IMG/VR virus record: IMGVR_UViG_3300007276_000125
Coordinates: 1-36,779 of that record
Reading direction: 5' to 3' (one strand)
From: a virus
DNA: 36,779 nt
Notes under the pieces: model-generated
What the model was told of the DNA's origin: nothing
Seen by the model: only the letters and a program-made list of their open reading frames with translations
Database searches by the model: none
Position numbers and translations under genes: made by a program
Part shown: positions 1 to 9,762 of the stretch, piece after piece
Numbering within the stretch: the stretch's first letter is position 1
Layout of the letters: the number at the start of each line of letters is the position of its first letter

Positions 1-1021
1 TAGTACCTAAGTAGGCATAGAATCTCATAGACACTTGAGCAGGGTCAGTAATGAATACTAGACTACATCGGTAATAACCGTCTGTATACTTCTCTATTCT
101 AGCTTCTAGACCACTAGGGTTGGCGGTATGGCTGGTGCCAAGTACTGCTGTTTCAGCTGTTAGATCAAAGGTCGCTCTGGCTGCTGTAGCTAAGCCCTCA
201 AATAGCACGACTGTGTCTTCAGTGCCTGCTTTAACGTCCACGTACATTGTATACACAGTCTCTGCAACACACGTTGCAGCCTGATACATATTATGCGTTG
301 CATTGGTGCCGTCCGCAGTAAGCGTATCAGCAGTTAGAAGGCCATCTGGGCCATTAACACTGTTAGGTGTTACGGTAGTTGCGCCTTTAGTCCATGACGC
401 ATTGTCGAACCTCTTAGCTCGTAACACTATGTTAGTGGCTGCTGGAGCAATAGCCCAACCTGTAGGCTCTTCTGCTTCTGTGTCTATTGCAGCTGTTTTA
501 ACTTGTAGTTGTCTATTCTTATAGGTCTTAGAAGTCGACCGTGTCCATGTCAAAGCGCCAGTAAGCGTATGAGCTGCACTGTTCTTCTTAAGCACGTGGA
601 ATACAGGATTACCTAACCTTCGTGTATTCACGTTGTCCATGTTAATTGTCCTAGCCGCTAACTTAGCCTTTTCCGCATCTGTGAATGCATTTGTATCTGC
701 ATTACTCTCATACGAAGTTTTAACATCAGCTGCAACTAGTAATACTTTTACCCAGTAGCCAGCACCAGTGTTAGAGCTGACTCCGGCAACCGCTGCAGGG
801 TCGTAGATGTAATCCGTGAATAGCACAGTAGTGCTGTAAACTCTAGACCTAGTATATACTGCGATGTCTAAGTCCTGCATCTCTGCTTCTGTAGCTACAG
901 AGTAAGGTACGTCTAACTTAGTTATAGTAGTTGATGCACTATTCCTTGTCTGAGTAGTGTCGCCTAGACCTTGAGCAATGTCTTGCATACCTACAAGGTT
1001 CTTCTTTACATTTCTTATCAT
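1..1021 (-). CDS. Tail fibre or spike protein, N-terminal part (cut by window edge)
   Basis: The frame stays open from an ATG at 1021 to the left edge, about 340 residues, so the C-terminus is missing. The first 30 residues (VKKNLVGMQDIAQGLGDTTQ) resemble the start of the spike at 13643-15820 (VKKSLIGQEDILYGESSVTQ). This suggests a shared domain that plugs both proteins into the tail. The rest is Thr/Ala/Val rich with a beta-sandwich look. From about residue 200 a stretch (FDNASWTKG, ADTLTADGTNATH, then YYRC) resembles the carbohydrate-binding-like modules of phage adhesins. It would act at the virion surface in host recognition. Its ATG overlaps the stop of the upstream gene (ATGA), so the two are translationally coupled. 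Virion adhesin is well supported; the sugar-binding role is inference. Confidence 0.72.
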   Translation of the reverse strand, partial: MIRNVKKNLVGMQDIAQGLGDTTQTRNSASTTITKLDVPYSVATEAEMQDLDIAVYTRSRVYSTTVLFTDYIYDPAAVAGVSSNTGAGYWVKVLLVAADVKTSYESNADTNAFTDAEKAKLAARTINMDNVNTRRLGNPVFHVLKKNSAAHTLTGALTWTRSTSKTYKNRQLQVKTAAIDTEAEEPTGWAIAPAATNIVLRAKRFDNASWTKGATTVTPNSVNGPDGLLTADTLTADGTNATHNMYQAATCVAETVYTMYVDVKAGTEDTVVLFEGLATAARATFDLTAETAVLGTSHTANPSGLEARIEKYTDGYYRCSLVFITDPAQVSMRFYAYLGT

Positions 1022-4000
1022 AGTAGTTTAACCTTCTCTGTTCCTTGCACTATTGCTTGATATCCTCGTTGTTTAAGAGCAAACTCGAGGGCTTTAATAT
1101 TAGATTGAGCTATACCTTCTGCCTCAGCAACTTGTGCTGCAACATCTGGAGTAGCTATCCTAGACACATGAATCTTTGTTTCTTTACCGGATCCCTTAGG
1201 TGATAGTACTTTACCTTTACCATATAGCTTAACTGTTGCACTGTGTGATTTAGCTGCTTCAAGAGCTGCTTCACGCTGTAACTCAAGTACCTTTGGAGCT
1301 AAGTTAACCGAAGGACCTACTTCATCCATAAGCTCTTTAGCGGTCTTAACGTTCAGTGGATTCTCTAACAAGTCTGCTGCTTTAGTTATCAACGCGGCTT
1401 TACGACCAGCTTTGCCTGGTATGAACTGTTGCATCCTAGTCCACACAGAGCTCATTAAAGAGTAGTGTGCTTTCTCTTGCAGGTCAGTAGTTAAACCTTG
1501 CGAGGCATGCGGTATAGTTAGTCCACCAGACTGGTCTAATAGTGGTATGTCGTTCTTAAACACATCGCCAAGTCTGCTGATAGCTTCTTTTAGCTTACGT
1601 GCTTCAGGTGTTGCAAAAGTTGTCCTACCTAACTCTTCCGATAGCTTAGGGTAATTAATAGCTTGGAAACCTTCGCCTTGAGAGAACTTGTTAACTAAAG
1701 CATCGACAACAGCGTTCTCAGATGACGCTTGAGTCTTAGCTGGTAGCTTAGCCATTACGTCTGTCCAAGTCTCATCACCAGAAGTTATATATCTAACCAT
1801 CTTCTTAACTGCTATGGTGTCATCAACACCTGGTGCGGTTAACGATTTGTATAACACATTCTTTTCGACGCCTTTCATATCAGCATATTGCTTCCTAGCC
1901 AATGCCCAGTTACTGCGCCACTCTTTAGGGTTCTCCATAACAATATCAGAACCTTGCTTGATTGATTCGTCAATCTTACTAACTAGCTCTCTGAACGCAG
2001 TTAGTTCAGTTGCCTTCTTAGTACCACGACCGTAGATGAATCCATTAACCATCTGACGCAAGTCAAGCAGATCAGCGAATGTTCTACCGTCAACACGTTC
2101 TCTTATACGCTGAGCTTTCAACATAAATCGCTCTAACGTCGGTACATCGTCTATCTTAGTTTGCATTGCGTCTAGTACAGGGTCAATACCTAGTTTAGCA
2201 TAATCAAATGACCACTTGTTTGCATCAGGCGTGTTAGCTGCTTGAGCTTTTATGTCTCCGTAAAACGACTTCACATCCGTCACATAATTATCTAGGTCTT
2301 TACTAAGGACTTTGTCAATTCGGTCCGGTACGAGCTCTCCAGAGGTCTTAATTAAGTCTTTTGCACGTTTATCTATGTCTAATGACACAATTCGTTTCGC
2401 AGTAGTATCTATTGTACCTACTACGTTCATTATTGCTTCACCACCTGGCTGTGTAGTGATGAAAGAGCTGATCTCCTTGCTACTCTGGCTTCCGTCCATG
2501 CTCATGACTCGCTCAGCTTGTTGAACTATAGCTGCAGCTTCGTCGTCAGATAAGGCCATCATCTCTTTAAGTGCTTGGTTAGCTCCCATCAAGTCGCCGT
2601 TCTTAATCTTACGGTAGAGTCCGGCAGTACCTTTGCCAACAAAACCTAACGCCTTGAAAGCAGGGAAGGCTATTGCATCACCTAACGCACTTGCTTGAGC
2701 TGCATCACGTGCTCTGGCACCAGCGATAGAAGCATTCAAGTCTTGCTGTATCTGAATAGCATTAACCATATAATCAGCTTGACTACCTATAGAAGCAGCC
2801 CCAGCTGCACCCATCATAGAACCAATTAAGCCGCCTGCTAACTTAACCTTAGCACCGCCAGGTACCTTAGCGCCTACTTTAGCACCAAATATACCGCCTG
2901 CAATAGCCGAGCTAATCTCACCGCCTTCAGCTTGTATAGATGCCCAAAACCCAGGGTCTGCATCGACTTTAGTACCATCTGGCATTACTGCCATCCAACG
3001 ACCTTCGTCTGTAACAACGCCAATGTCAGGTCTAGGTGCAGCATCATCAGTTAACCCGTGCTCTCCTACATATTCTAGAGACACACCTAACTTCTCAGCT
3101 TGCTTTATGATACGTAGTCTACTAGCTAACTCTGCTTGTTTAGCTGTCTGCATAGCTTCACCGTTACCAGCCCAAGCTATAGTACGATCTGCTATTGAGA
3201 CCATGTTAGGATAGACTGTTTCTAGCTTAGCTACAAAGTCTACTAAATCCATCTCTTTGTTACTGACTAGTACGTTATAAGCATCCACCTTACTGTTCAG
3301 GTTCTTCATTACACGTTGTTCAGCGTATTCGTCACTCAACTCTTCAGCTGGGTGCAAGAAGCTAGGTAGTGATGTTTCTTTCTTAAACTGCACTAACTCT
3401 GCTTGGTACTGCTCTTTTGCGTCCTCAACTAGCTCTGGAGGTACGACGAACGCACTAGGGTTGTTATCCTTAGAAGCTAATATCTCTTCAGCACGAGTAG
3501 CACTAATAGTGTCTAAAGTCTCAACTTTCTGTTCTTGTGGCTGTTGACCCATCAGATAAGCTTTAACTTCTTCTTCAGTAGCGCCTTGTGCAATAGCTGC
3601 TTGAATCTGTTTAGCTTTGTCAACAGTCTCTGCTATCTCTTCTTCGTCGTTACCTTGATTAGCTAAGTATGCACTAAGTTCTTCTTCAGACGCTCCTTGC
3701 TTCAGCGCCATATAACCTGCAAAGGCACCTGCAACTGGAGTAGAGTACAAACTAAAGTCTTGACGTAAAGTCTTCTCAGTAGGCTTTATAACAGCATATT
3801 CGATGCCTGACTTCTGCTTTAGTGCGACTAGCTTTTTAAACGCATCGAAAGGTGCAAGTTGCCCAGCTTTAACTTGATTAGTGATAGCTGTTGCTTCTGG
3901 ATTACTTATGATGCGAGGAGACTGTAGAAACTCATCAAGCAAGTCGTCCTTATTTGGAGCTCCTTCTAAGTTGTTAAAGAAGTCACCTAACTGTGTAATC

Positions 4001-5043
4001 TCTTTAGGCTCAAATACGGCTTCTACTTCACCTGAACCAACACGCTTAACCTCAAAGTCTGCGCCTGACGCCTTAGCCACCTTCCTAGCTGTATCAAATA
4101 CTTGAGTCTCGTACCATTTCTGTACGCCTGCGCCACGTTGCAGTTTGCCTAAAGAACCTTTAATCGGTATAGCTAACTGCTGCCGACCTTCATTCATAGC
4201 GTCTACTAACTCACGTTCAATACCCTTACGCAGCCATGTCTTCTGATAAGGTGACTCAGGAATGCTAGACTTACCGGCTAATAATTCATCTGCAAATTCG
4301 AAGATATCGTCTACATTTGCACCATTAGCGTGATCAGCTATAACTCCCATGAAGGCTTCTTGATCAGCTCCCGGCTCACCTAGTATTCTTGTTTCCTCAT
4401 CAGTCAAAGGCACGCGACGTATACCGTACCCAATTTTCCTGCCTTGCTGATGCAAGTCTGACTGGACTTCTTGAAGGACACGAGTAGGTGCACCGTCTAG
4501 AGTATCATCGAACGTGCGAGTATGCATCAAGTAATTCTCTTGACCTGTAAAGTGCTCAGACGTATAACGAGAACTTCTACGCCTATCCTGCAGCTCACCC
4601 ATAAAACGCATTAAATCATCGTCGTCTTGGTAGCCTAAGGTACGCGCATATTCTTTAGCAGGCTTTTCGCCCTCTTCTCGGTAGAGTCTTGCAATTTCTT
4701 CACTGTCTTTAGCAGTACCAGGCAAGCTCTGGCCGTCTTGCTTAAATGTGATAACTTTTTCTTTATACGTTGGATTTGTTGCTTCATCGTGTAGACTAAC
4801 CCAGTCAAACTGTGTACGGTCTTGTTCGACTGTCTCGAGAGTGTCTGCACGATTTGTTTCTAGCTTCTTAAGGCCTTCGTCATCGTATCGCGCAGCATCA
4901 TCAATACCAAGTTTAGCAAAGCTAAGTTCATCTTGCTTAACTCCTTTCTTCTTGAGCATTGCTTCAACATTGCTTCCTTTGATAGTTTGCTTCTTAGGAA
5001 ATGCGTCTACCACTTCTTTTAGCACTGACTTTATAGCACCCAT
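1018..5043 (-). CDS. Large polyvalent internal virion (ejection) protein, 1341 aa
   Basis: This very long protein lies in the virion block next to lectin-like and portal genes. Residues about 165-205 contain HFTGQ and EVQSDLHQQGRKIGYG, a signature I associate with the large polyvalent-protein domains of phage and plasmid multidomain proteins that enter the cell with DNA. Around residues 448-500 two copies of an acidic helical repeat occur (QGASEEELSAYL and QGATEEEVKAYL). Around residues 705-760 lies a Gly/Ala-rich, weakly hydrophobic stretch (AIAGGIFGAKVGAKVPGG, LIGSMMGAAGAA), a possible membrane-inserting glycine zipper. The remainder is helical and charged. Length, place and composition fit a DNA-ejection protein like the large inner-core proteins of podoviruses. 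No lytic transglycosylase motif was recognised. The function of each domain is unknown. Confidence 0.68.
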   Translation of the reverse strand: MGAIKSVLKEVVDAFPKKQTIKGSNVEAMLKKKGVKQDELSFAKLGIDDAARYDDEGLKKLETNRADTLETVEQDRTQFDWVSLHDEATNPTYKEKVITFKQDGQSLPGTAKDSEEIARLYREEGEKPAKEYARTLGYQDDDDLMRFMGELQDRRRSSRYTSEHFTGQENYLMHTRTFDDTLDGAPTRVLQEVQSDLHQQGRKIGYGIRRVPLTDEETRILGEPGADQEAFMGVIADHANGANVDDIFEFADELLAGKSSIPESPYQKTWLRKGIERELVDAMNEGRQQLAIPIKGSLGKLQRGAGVQKWYETQVFDTARKVAKASGADFEVKRVGSGEVEAVFEPKEITQLGDFFNNLEGAPNKDDLLDEFLQSPRIISNPEATAITNQVKAGQLAPFDAFKKLVALKQKSGIEYAVIKPTEKTLRQDFSLYSTPVAGAFAGYMALKQGASEEELSAYLANQGNDEEEIAETVDKAKQIQAAIAQGATEEEVKAYLMGQQPQEQKVETLDTISATRAEEILASKDNNPSAFVVPPELVEDAKEQYQAELVQFKKETSLPSFLHPAEELSDEYAEQRVMKNLNSKVDAYNVLVSNKEMDLVDFVAKLETVYPNMVSIADRTIAWAGNGEAMQTAKQAELASRLRIIKQAEKLGVSLEYVGEHGLTDDAAPRPDIGVVTDEGRWMAVMPDGTKVDADPGFWASIQAEGGEISSAIAGGIFGAKVGAKVPGGAKVKLAGGLIGSMMGAAGAASIGSQADYMVNAIQIQQDLNASIAGARARDAAQASALGDAIAFPAFKALGFVGKGTAGLYRKIKNGDLMGANQALKEMMALSDDEAAAIVQQAERVMSMDGSQSSKEISSFITTQPGGEAIMNVVGTIDTTAKRIVSLDIDKRAKDLIKTSGELVPDRIDKVLSKDLDNYVTDVKSFYGDIKAQAANTPDANKWSFDYAKLGIDPVLDAMQTKIDDVPTLERFMLKAQRIRERVDGRTFADLLDLRQMVNGFIYGRGTKKATELTAFRELVSKIDESIKQGSDIVMENPKEWRSNWALARKQYADMKGVEKNVLYKSLTAPGVDDTIAVKKMVRYITSGDETWTDVMAKLPAKTQASSENAVVDALVNKFSQGEGFQAINYPKLSEELGRTTFATPEARKLKEAISRLGDVFKNDIPLLDQSGGLTIPHASQGLTTDLQEKAHYSLMSSVWTRMQQFIPGKAGRKAALITKAADLLENPLNVKTAKELMDEVGPSVNLAPKVLELQREAALEAAKSHSATVKLYGKGKVLSPKGSGKETKIHVSRIATPDVAAQVAEAEGIAQSNIKALEFALKQRGYQAIVQGTEKVKLL

Positions 5044-6272
5044 TATATTTCCTCAGCGAATTCAATTGTTGCGCCTACGTTAGCGTTCATGCCATTCTCA
5101 CGGTGTATAGTAACTAGCAAGTAATCACCAGGTGTTAAGTATATCTCAGTCTTGTCTTCGAATATAGCAGGTGTACTAAATGGAGTATCCTGCTGAAGTC
5201 GGTTACCGAAAATTAGAGCCGCTTTTGTAGTGTCGAAAGTAATCGGTGTGCCTGCAGCAGGATCAGCTTCTGCGTATTCTAGATGACCGTCAAGGTAGTC
5301 CACCCATACAGGGTCACTTATAGCTGTGCTGTCGCGAGTATTCCATAGCCTAACGAAAGACTTCTGGTCAGACCAAGCATTTGCAAATAGCATAACTATA
5401 TCTTGTGTGTTTATTAGTGAGTTAAAAGTAGACTTATTGTGCATAGCTAATACTGGGCTGTTCAAACCTGTTATGGCCACAGAACCTGTATCGGTGCTAG
5501 TGCCTATAGAACCATATATGCGTTGCTCGGTGCCACCGCCTTCTGTGGATATATCAACGCAGCCGCACTCTATAACAACTTCAGTGCCGTCAGTGTTCTC
5601 ACAACTAAATGCAATGGGTAAAGCAGGATTCATGACACTTAGCTCAGTCAGAGTGTTCAACAACTTCATCGTATGAACTAAGATAGAAAAACCAGTGGCC
5701 GGGTCACCTATGTAGTACATAATGTTACCAACACCACGCCATTGCATTTGAATGTCATAAATGTTACCCATTTCGAAGTCTATGTCATCAGGTAACTCTG
5801 TAATAAGTTCTTCAAAGTCTGTTGTTACTGAAGCTACAGTGCTTCGACGTACAGCGTAAAGTATACCATCGCGTAGTCTAAAGAAGTAGCCTGCTTCCAG
5901 TGTAAATATACCCCACTCACGTATACCAACTGCGTCTTTAGAAGGCATGAACACAGATGAGCTATACAAGTGACCTCTATTAGGTTGATAACGAGGATTC
6001 CTATAAGTGCACAGTACTGAAACATCTGTAGCTGATGCACCTGACACAAGATGTAATTTACCGTCTACAGAAGTAGCATTAGTTATAGCTCGTTCAGTGC
6101 CGTTAAATAGCTCAAACCATACCGCTAATGGTATAGATGAAGTGAATACGCCATGAACTAAACTGTAATCAAGTGAAGTTTTTGGCCTGCCCCAAGCGTC
6201 TACGGTTAAATCACCATAGCCTTGTACAGTCTGAGGCGTACCGTACTGACTCTTGTATGTCTTTCTGGGCAC
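5043..6272 (-). CDS. Virion structural protein with lectin-like (jelly-roll) features
   Basis: This 409-residue protein is beta-rich and has no signal peptide or membrane segment. Residues about 85-240 have a pattern seen in phage structural proteins with a concanavalin-like fold: RNPRYQPNRGHLYSSSVF, then GIREWGIFT, then a YDIQMQWRGVGN segment. The start is GTG at 6272, and GGAG in the 3' end of the portal gene lies at suitable distance, so this non-ATG start is credible. It sits between the portal and the long internal protein. It is probably a tail or head-tail surface component. I recognise the pattern as a phage structural family but cannot name its exact role. Confidence 0.6.
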   Translation of the reverse strand: MPRKTYKSQYGTPQTVQGYGDLTVDAWGRPKTSLDYSLVHGVFTSSIPLAVWFELFNGTERAITNATSVDGKLHLVSGASATDVSVLCTYRNPRYQPNRGHLYSSSVFMPSKDAVGIREWGIFTLEAGYFFRLRDGILYAVRRSTVASVTTDFEELITELPDDIDFEMGNIYDIQMQWRGVGNIMYYIGDPATGFSILVHTMKLLNTLTELSVMNPALPIAFSCENTDGTEVVIECGCVDISTEGGGTEQRIYGSIGTSTDTGSVAITGLNSPVLAMHNKSTFNSLINTQDIVMLFANAWSDQKSFVRLWNTRDSTAISDPVWVDYLDGHLEYAEADPAAGTPITFDTTKAALIFGNRLQQDTPFSTPAIFEDKTEIYLTPGDYLLVTIHRENGMNANVGATIEFAEEI

Positions 6273-6274
6273 TT

Positions 6275-8110
6275 CTAAACTCCTTCATTTGTATTTTGAG
6301 GCAGTTTGAGAGACTGACTAAGTGGTTGGCCACCTGAATTCCCTCCTGACGCCATCATCTTAGCTTCTTCTGTTGCTGCCTGGTCACCACCTAGCATTCT
6401 GCCTGTTTCTTCTAACAGTTTACTGATGTTAGGGCTGTATTTAGTTTTCTGAGACTTAATAGCTAATGAAGCCATCTGGAAGAATCCTGCTGGATTCACC
6501 TGTGACATCATCTGCCCTACTTGACCACCCATAACAGTCTCTAACATTAGCTGAGCTTTCTCATCTTCATCATTGAAGCTTGAGGACTCTATACTAACTT
6601 GGAACTCAGTAAAGCTAAAGTCAGTACCTTCCTCATTGACTGGTGCGAGTATGATATTACCTTCTTCATCAGTCATAAACTCATTATTAGCCGGGTCTAC
6701 CATAGGGAGCAAGATAGGCTCCATCTGAGGTTGACCTTGAGGGTCTAACTCACCGCTGTATCGCATCATAGGCTTGTTAACTTCCACCCAGCGATCACCA
6801 ACAACATCATCTGATACTCTTAGTACCTGTGAAGCTGTATAGTACTGCTTTATTAAGTTAGCTATGTCCCAACCTAAAGAGCGATAGAAAGCTTCGATAC
6901 GTGCAGTTATATATCTAAGTGACATAACCGTCTGATTCTGTTGTAACTTAACTTTACGACCTGAGTCGGATGCAAATGCCATGCCTAAGAAACTGTCATT
7001 GATGCCTAAGATACGCTGTATACGGTCGAAGGACTTGTCTATAATAGTATACTGGTCCAGTATCTCACGACTTAGTTGATCGATTCTTATACCGCCTAAG
7101 CTCTTAACTTCTACGATGCCGTTAACGCGATTGACTGCTTGTGTGAAGTCATCGATATTCTCAACTGCACCATCTTCTACAAATACTTTCTCTGAGTTAG
7201 CCATCAGCTGTAGCTTAATCAGCGCTTGGTTAACTGCCTTCTGAGACTCCAGTACTTCTCTGAAGATGCCATAGTATTCTGTTCTGTTTGAGCTATGCAG
7301 CTTCTGAACTCTGTAAGGCCATCTAGTTTCTTTGAACGTGATTTCTTTCTTGCTAAGTATCTTATCGTTAGACCAGAAAATGGACCACCGCTTACCGTCT
7401 TCATCTTCAAGTACAGTATGAACTATAAGATAGTTATCAAAGACTCTGTAGTAGCCTGTGTATTCCCAGCCGTAGTTGAACTCAAAGTCTGCTTCATCCA
7501 CGTTTAAGAAGTTGTAATAAGAGTCTAACTCCTCAGTAGTTCCTGCACCAAACATATTGTTTACTTTAGCTCTAGACAACCACTTGAAACGGTGTAAGTA
7601 CTCTGCATCAGAGTAGTCATCTAAGGTACTAGCAGGGTCTAGAACTAGTTCACTATCTGGTATGTGACTAGCATCAATCCTGTTAACTGGACGATTAAAT
7701 TGGTCGCGCTTACCTGTGTCTTGCACATCTAAATAAGAACATAATATGCCAGATATCATACCACCTAGCTTAATCTGGTCGCCTTCTATGTCAAACCTGT
7801 TGTCTTCGAATACATAATCAACTGCGTCGTTCAATAACGCAGCAGTATCAATGTCACTCTCATTCTCTGCCTTAACTATAGCTGTGTTAACGACAGTTGA
7901 GTAGTAACCGACCAACATACGAGCAAACAATTTAACTACGTTGAACGTCTCAGCAGGCTGACCACGATTGCTTAATATAGCTAACTGTTCTGTAGTATAC
8001 TGCCTATTGTGATACATATCCCAAGCTTCATTAGCTTCCTTACGAGACACTTCATAAGCTTCATAGCGTATCTTAAAAGAATCTCCGATGTCTTCTATGA
8101 CAGCCTTCAT
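6275..8110 (-). CDS. Portal protein (P22-type)
   Basis: The protein would form the dodecameric ring at one capsid vertex through which DNA is packaged and ejected. The N-terminal region has the typical order of this family: a helical start with EAWDMYHNRQYTTEQL, then NRGQPAETFNVVKLF at about residues 49-63, followed by a VNTAIVKAENESD segment and an acidic LVLDPAS-type loop. A long helical stem/wing region follows, with SDSGRKVKLQQNQTV near residue 385. The C-terminal 60 residues are Gly/Gln/Met rich and low in complexity. Length 611 aa is somewhat shorter than P22 gp1 (725 aa). It lies in the virion block, as expected, although here it is downstream of the capsid and tail hub genes. Confidence is high. 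Confidence 0.88.
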   Translation of the reverse strand: MKAVIEDIGDSFKIRYEAYEVSRKEANEAWDMYHNRQYTTEQLAILSNRGQPAETFNVVKLFARMLVGYYSTVVNTAIVKAENESDIDTAALLNDAVDYVFEDNRFDIEGDQIKLGGMISGILCSYLDVQDTGKRDQFNRPVNRIDASHIPDSELVLDPASTLDDYSDAEYLHRFKWLSRAKVNNMFGAGTTEELDSYYNFLNVDEADFEFNYGWEYTGYYRVFDNYLIVHTVLEDEDGKRWSIFWSNDKILSKKEITFKETRWPYRVQKLHSSNRTEYYGIFREVLESQKAVNQALIKLQLMANSEKVFVEDGAVENIDDFTQAVNRVNGIVEVKSLGGIRIDQLSREILDQYTIIDKSFDRIQRILGINDSFLGMAFASDSGRKVKLQQNQTVMSLRYITARIEAFYRSLGWDIANLIKQYYTASQVLRVSDDVVGDRWVEVNKPMMRYSGELDPQGQPQMEPILLPMVDPANNEFMTDEEGNIILAPVNEEGTDFSFTEFQVSIESSSFNDEDEKAQLMLETVMGGQVGQMMSQVNPAGFFQMASLAIKSQKTKYSPNISKLLEETGRMLGGDQAATEEAKMMASGGNSGGQPLSQSLKLPQNTNEGV

Positions 8111-9762
8111 TAGAGGTTACTCCCTTTGAATAGCTCGTCGAAGCTTTGCTTCTTCTCCTCTGGAGACTTAGTCTGAAAGTCACCTACTTGTGGGACGTCT
8201 TTGTAAGACAATGGCTTGCTGTCAATGTTGGACACCTGTCTGATACGTTGGTCAAGTTTCTCTATAACTAAGTCAATGTCTTCTAGACTTGAACCTAAGT
8301 AGTACTGGGCTATTCTTTCGTCGTTCATATCATAGACTGACTGCATCTTAGACTTAACAGTTTGCATAGACAATTGTAGCTGCTTTAATACAGGTCCTGT
8401 TTGCTTACCTAAAGAACCTAGAGACTTATTGAACGCTCTAATCTCACCAGCTGGTAGTGTAGCACCAAACAAGTCATGTCGTACAGCGTTACGAATTGTC
8501 TCATACGCAGTTGAAGCACCGACACCTGTAACATTATCACTGATGTACTGCTTAACTCCGTGGAGCATGTTATCGAATAAACCTGTTTGTTCATCAGTCA
8601 ACTCAGAAGAAACATCACCTAAGTGAGTAAGCTCTCTAAAGTTACGAGCCATACGCTTGTCTTCATTACTTAACGACTTACCTGTGAGTTTTTCTAGTTC
8701 AGTTATAAGAGGTCCGACTCTACGTCTAACCTGTCTATCTGATGTATCAGCTTCGAAGAAATTACCACCTGCCGCTTCGTCAAGTTGTACTGTGACATCT
8801 TTTGCCGCTGCCAGGTTCTTCTGTGTCGCTGTGTCAGGCTGAGTACGTTCTTTGGCGATTTCCATAGCTTCTTCACGAGATAACTCCGATTGTTCTGCTT
8901 GAACTTTCTTAGTCTCACGCTCCAGCGTGCTACCGCTCTTCGTCATACTTGCTGCTTTCTCAATCGACTCTGGATAAGTCATACCTGGATTAGCTGCTTG
9001 TAACTCTCCAGCTATGCGTTCTATAGCTGAGCCACCTGCTTTACGCCCACCGTCCTGAACTACCTTTAACGCTTCGTGATAAGGTATACCTAACTCTTTC
9101 TGGACTGCCTTTGCAGACCTCTCCATTGCTGTCATGTCTTTATATAACATGCCAGTCTGAGCTAACTGTTTAACACGAGACCTTGCAGTCATGCGTTCTA
9201 TAGCTCTGTTGTCTGCATACTTAGTATAGCCCATCGCCTGATAGACAGAATCCATGTCCTTCAATGACTGCTTACCATCTGGGCCTGTAGCGACTACGTA
9301 GTTTCCATTAGTCTGTTGGTCAGCAAAGTAACCATCTAAGTCAGATACGCCTGCTTTGACTAACATTGCTTCTGTTTTAGGCGTACGAGTAACTTCGTCT
9401 AGTCTAGACACATCTTTGTGGAGTTTTGTACCCATCTCAGTCTGCTTTGCATCCGCTAACCACTGATTTAAGTGCTTTACATCTCGTTGCTGTTCGTACT
9501 TGTCAAACGCTGCGTACGTGTCTGTTTTCAACGTGTTAGCTTGAAGAGACCTTAGTTGTGCCTGTGTTTGTTCTAACTCCAGTTGTTGTTGACTTTTACG
9601 CAACGATGCAGAGCCCTGGTAAGACGAAAGCTGTTCGGCAGCTAGGGATTGCTTCGATTTAGCTTCTGCTAGTCTAGCATCCCGTAAAGGCTTATCTTTC
9701 ATATGTTGAGCAACGTTAGCTAAACCTTGGGTTACGCCTGCCCACTGGACTGATGATGTCAT
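8110..9762 (-). CDS. Internal virion / ejection protein, coiled-coil
   Basis: This 550-residue, highly charged helical protein starts with a short polar segment and has a Gln-rich coiled coil at residues about 28-80 (LRKSQQQLELEQTQAQLRSL). Further helices are rich in Lys, Glu, Thr and Asp, and there is no membrane segment. The start overlaps the stop of the upstream 197-aa gene by 4 bases, and its stop touches the portal start. In podoviruses, pairs of Ala/Gln-rich helical proteins beside the portal are usually DNA-ejection proteins carried inside the capsid. That role is assigned here from context and composition only; no enzymatic motif was found. Confidence 0.6.
   Translation of the reverse strand: MTSSVQWAGVTQGLANVAQHMKDKPLRDARLAEAKSKQSLAAEQLSSYQGSASLRKSQQQLELEQTQAQLRSLQANTLKTDTYAAFDKYEQQRDVKHLNQWLADAKQTEMGTKLHKDVSRLDEVTRTPKTEAMLVKAGVSDLDGYFADQQTNGNYVVATGPDGKQSLKDMDSVYQAMGYTKYADNRAIERMTARSRVKQLAQTGMLYKDMTAMERSAKAVQKELGIPYHEALKVVQDGGRKAGGSAIERIAGELQAANPGMTYPESIEKAASMTKSGSTLERETKKVQAEQSELSREEAMEIAKERTQPDTATQKNLAAAKDVTVQLDEAAGGNFFEADTSDRQVRRRVGPLITELEKLTGKSLSNEDKRMARNFRELTHLGDVSSELTDEQTGLFDNMLHGVKQYISDNVTGVGASTAYETIRNAVRHDLFGATLPAGEIRAFNKSLGSLGKQTGPVLKQLQLSMQTVKSKMQSVYDMNDERIAQYYLGSSLEDIDLVIEKLDQRIRQVSNIDSKPLSYKDVPQVGDFQTKSPEEKKQSFDELFKGSNL

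Noticed and set aside
4748-5083. 111-aa open frame on the plus strand across the start of the 1341-aa gene
   Set aside because: It is antisense to strongly supported coding sequence and rich in Ser/Leu as expected of a shadow frame.
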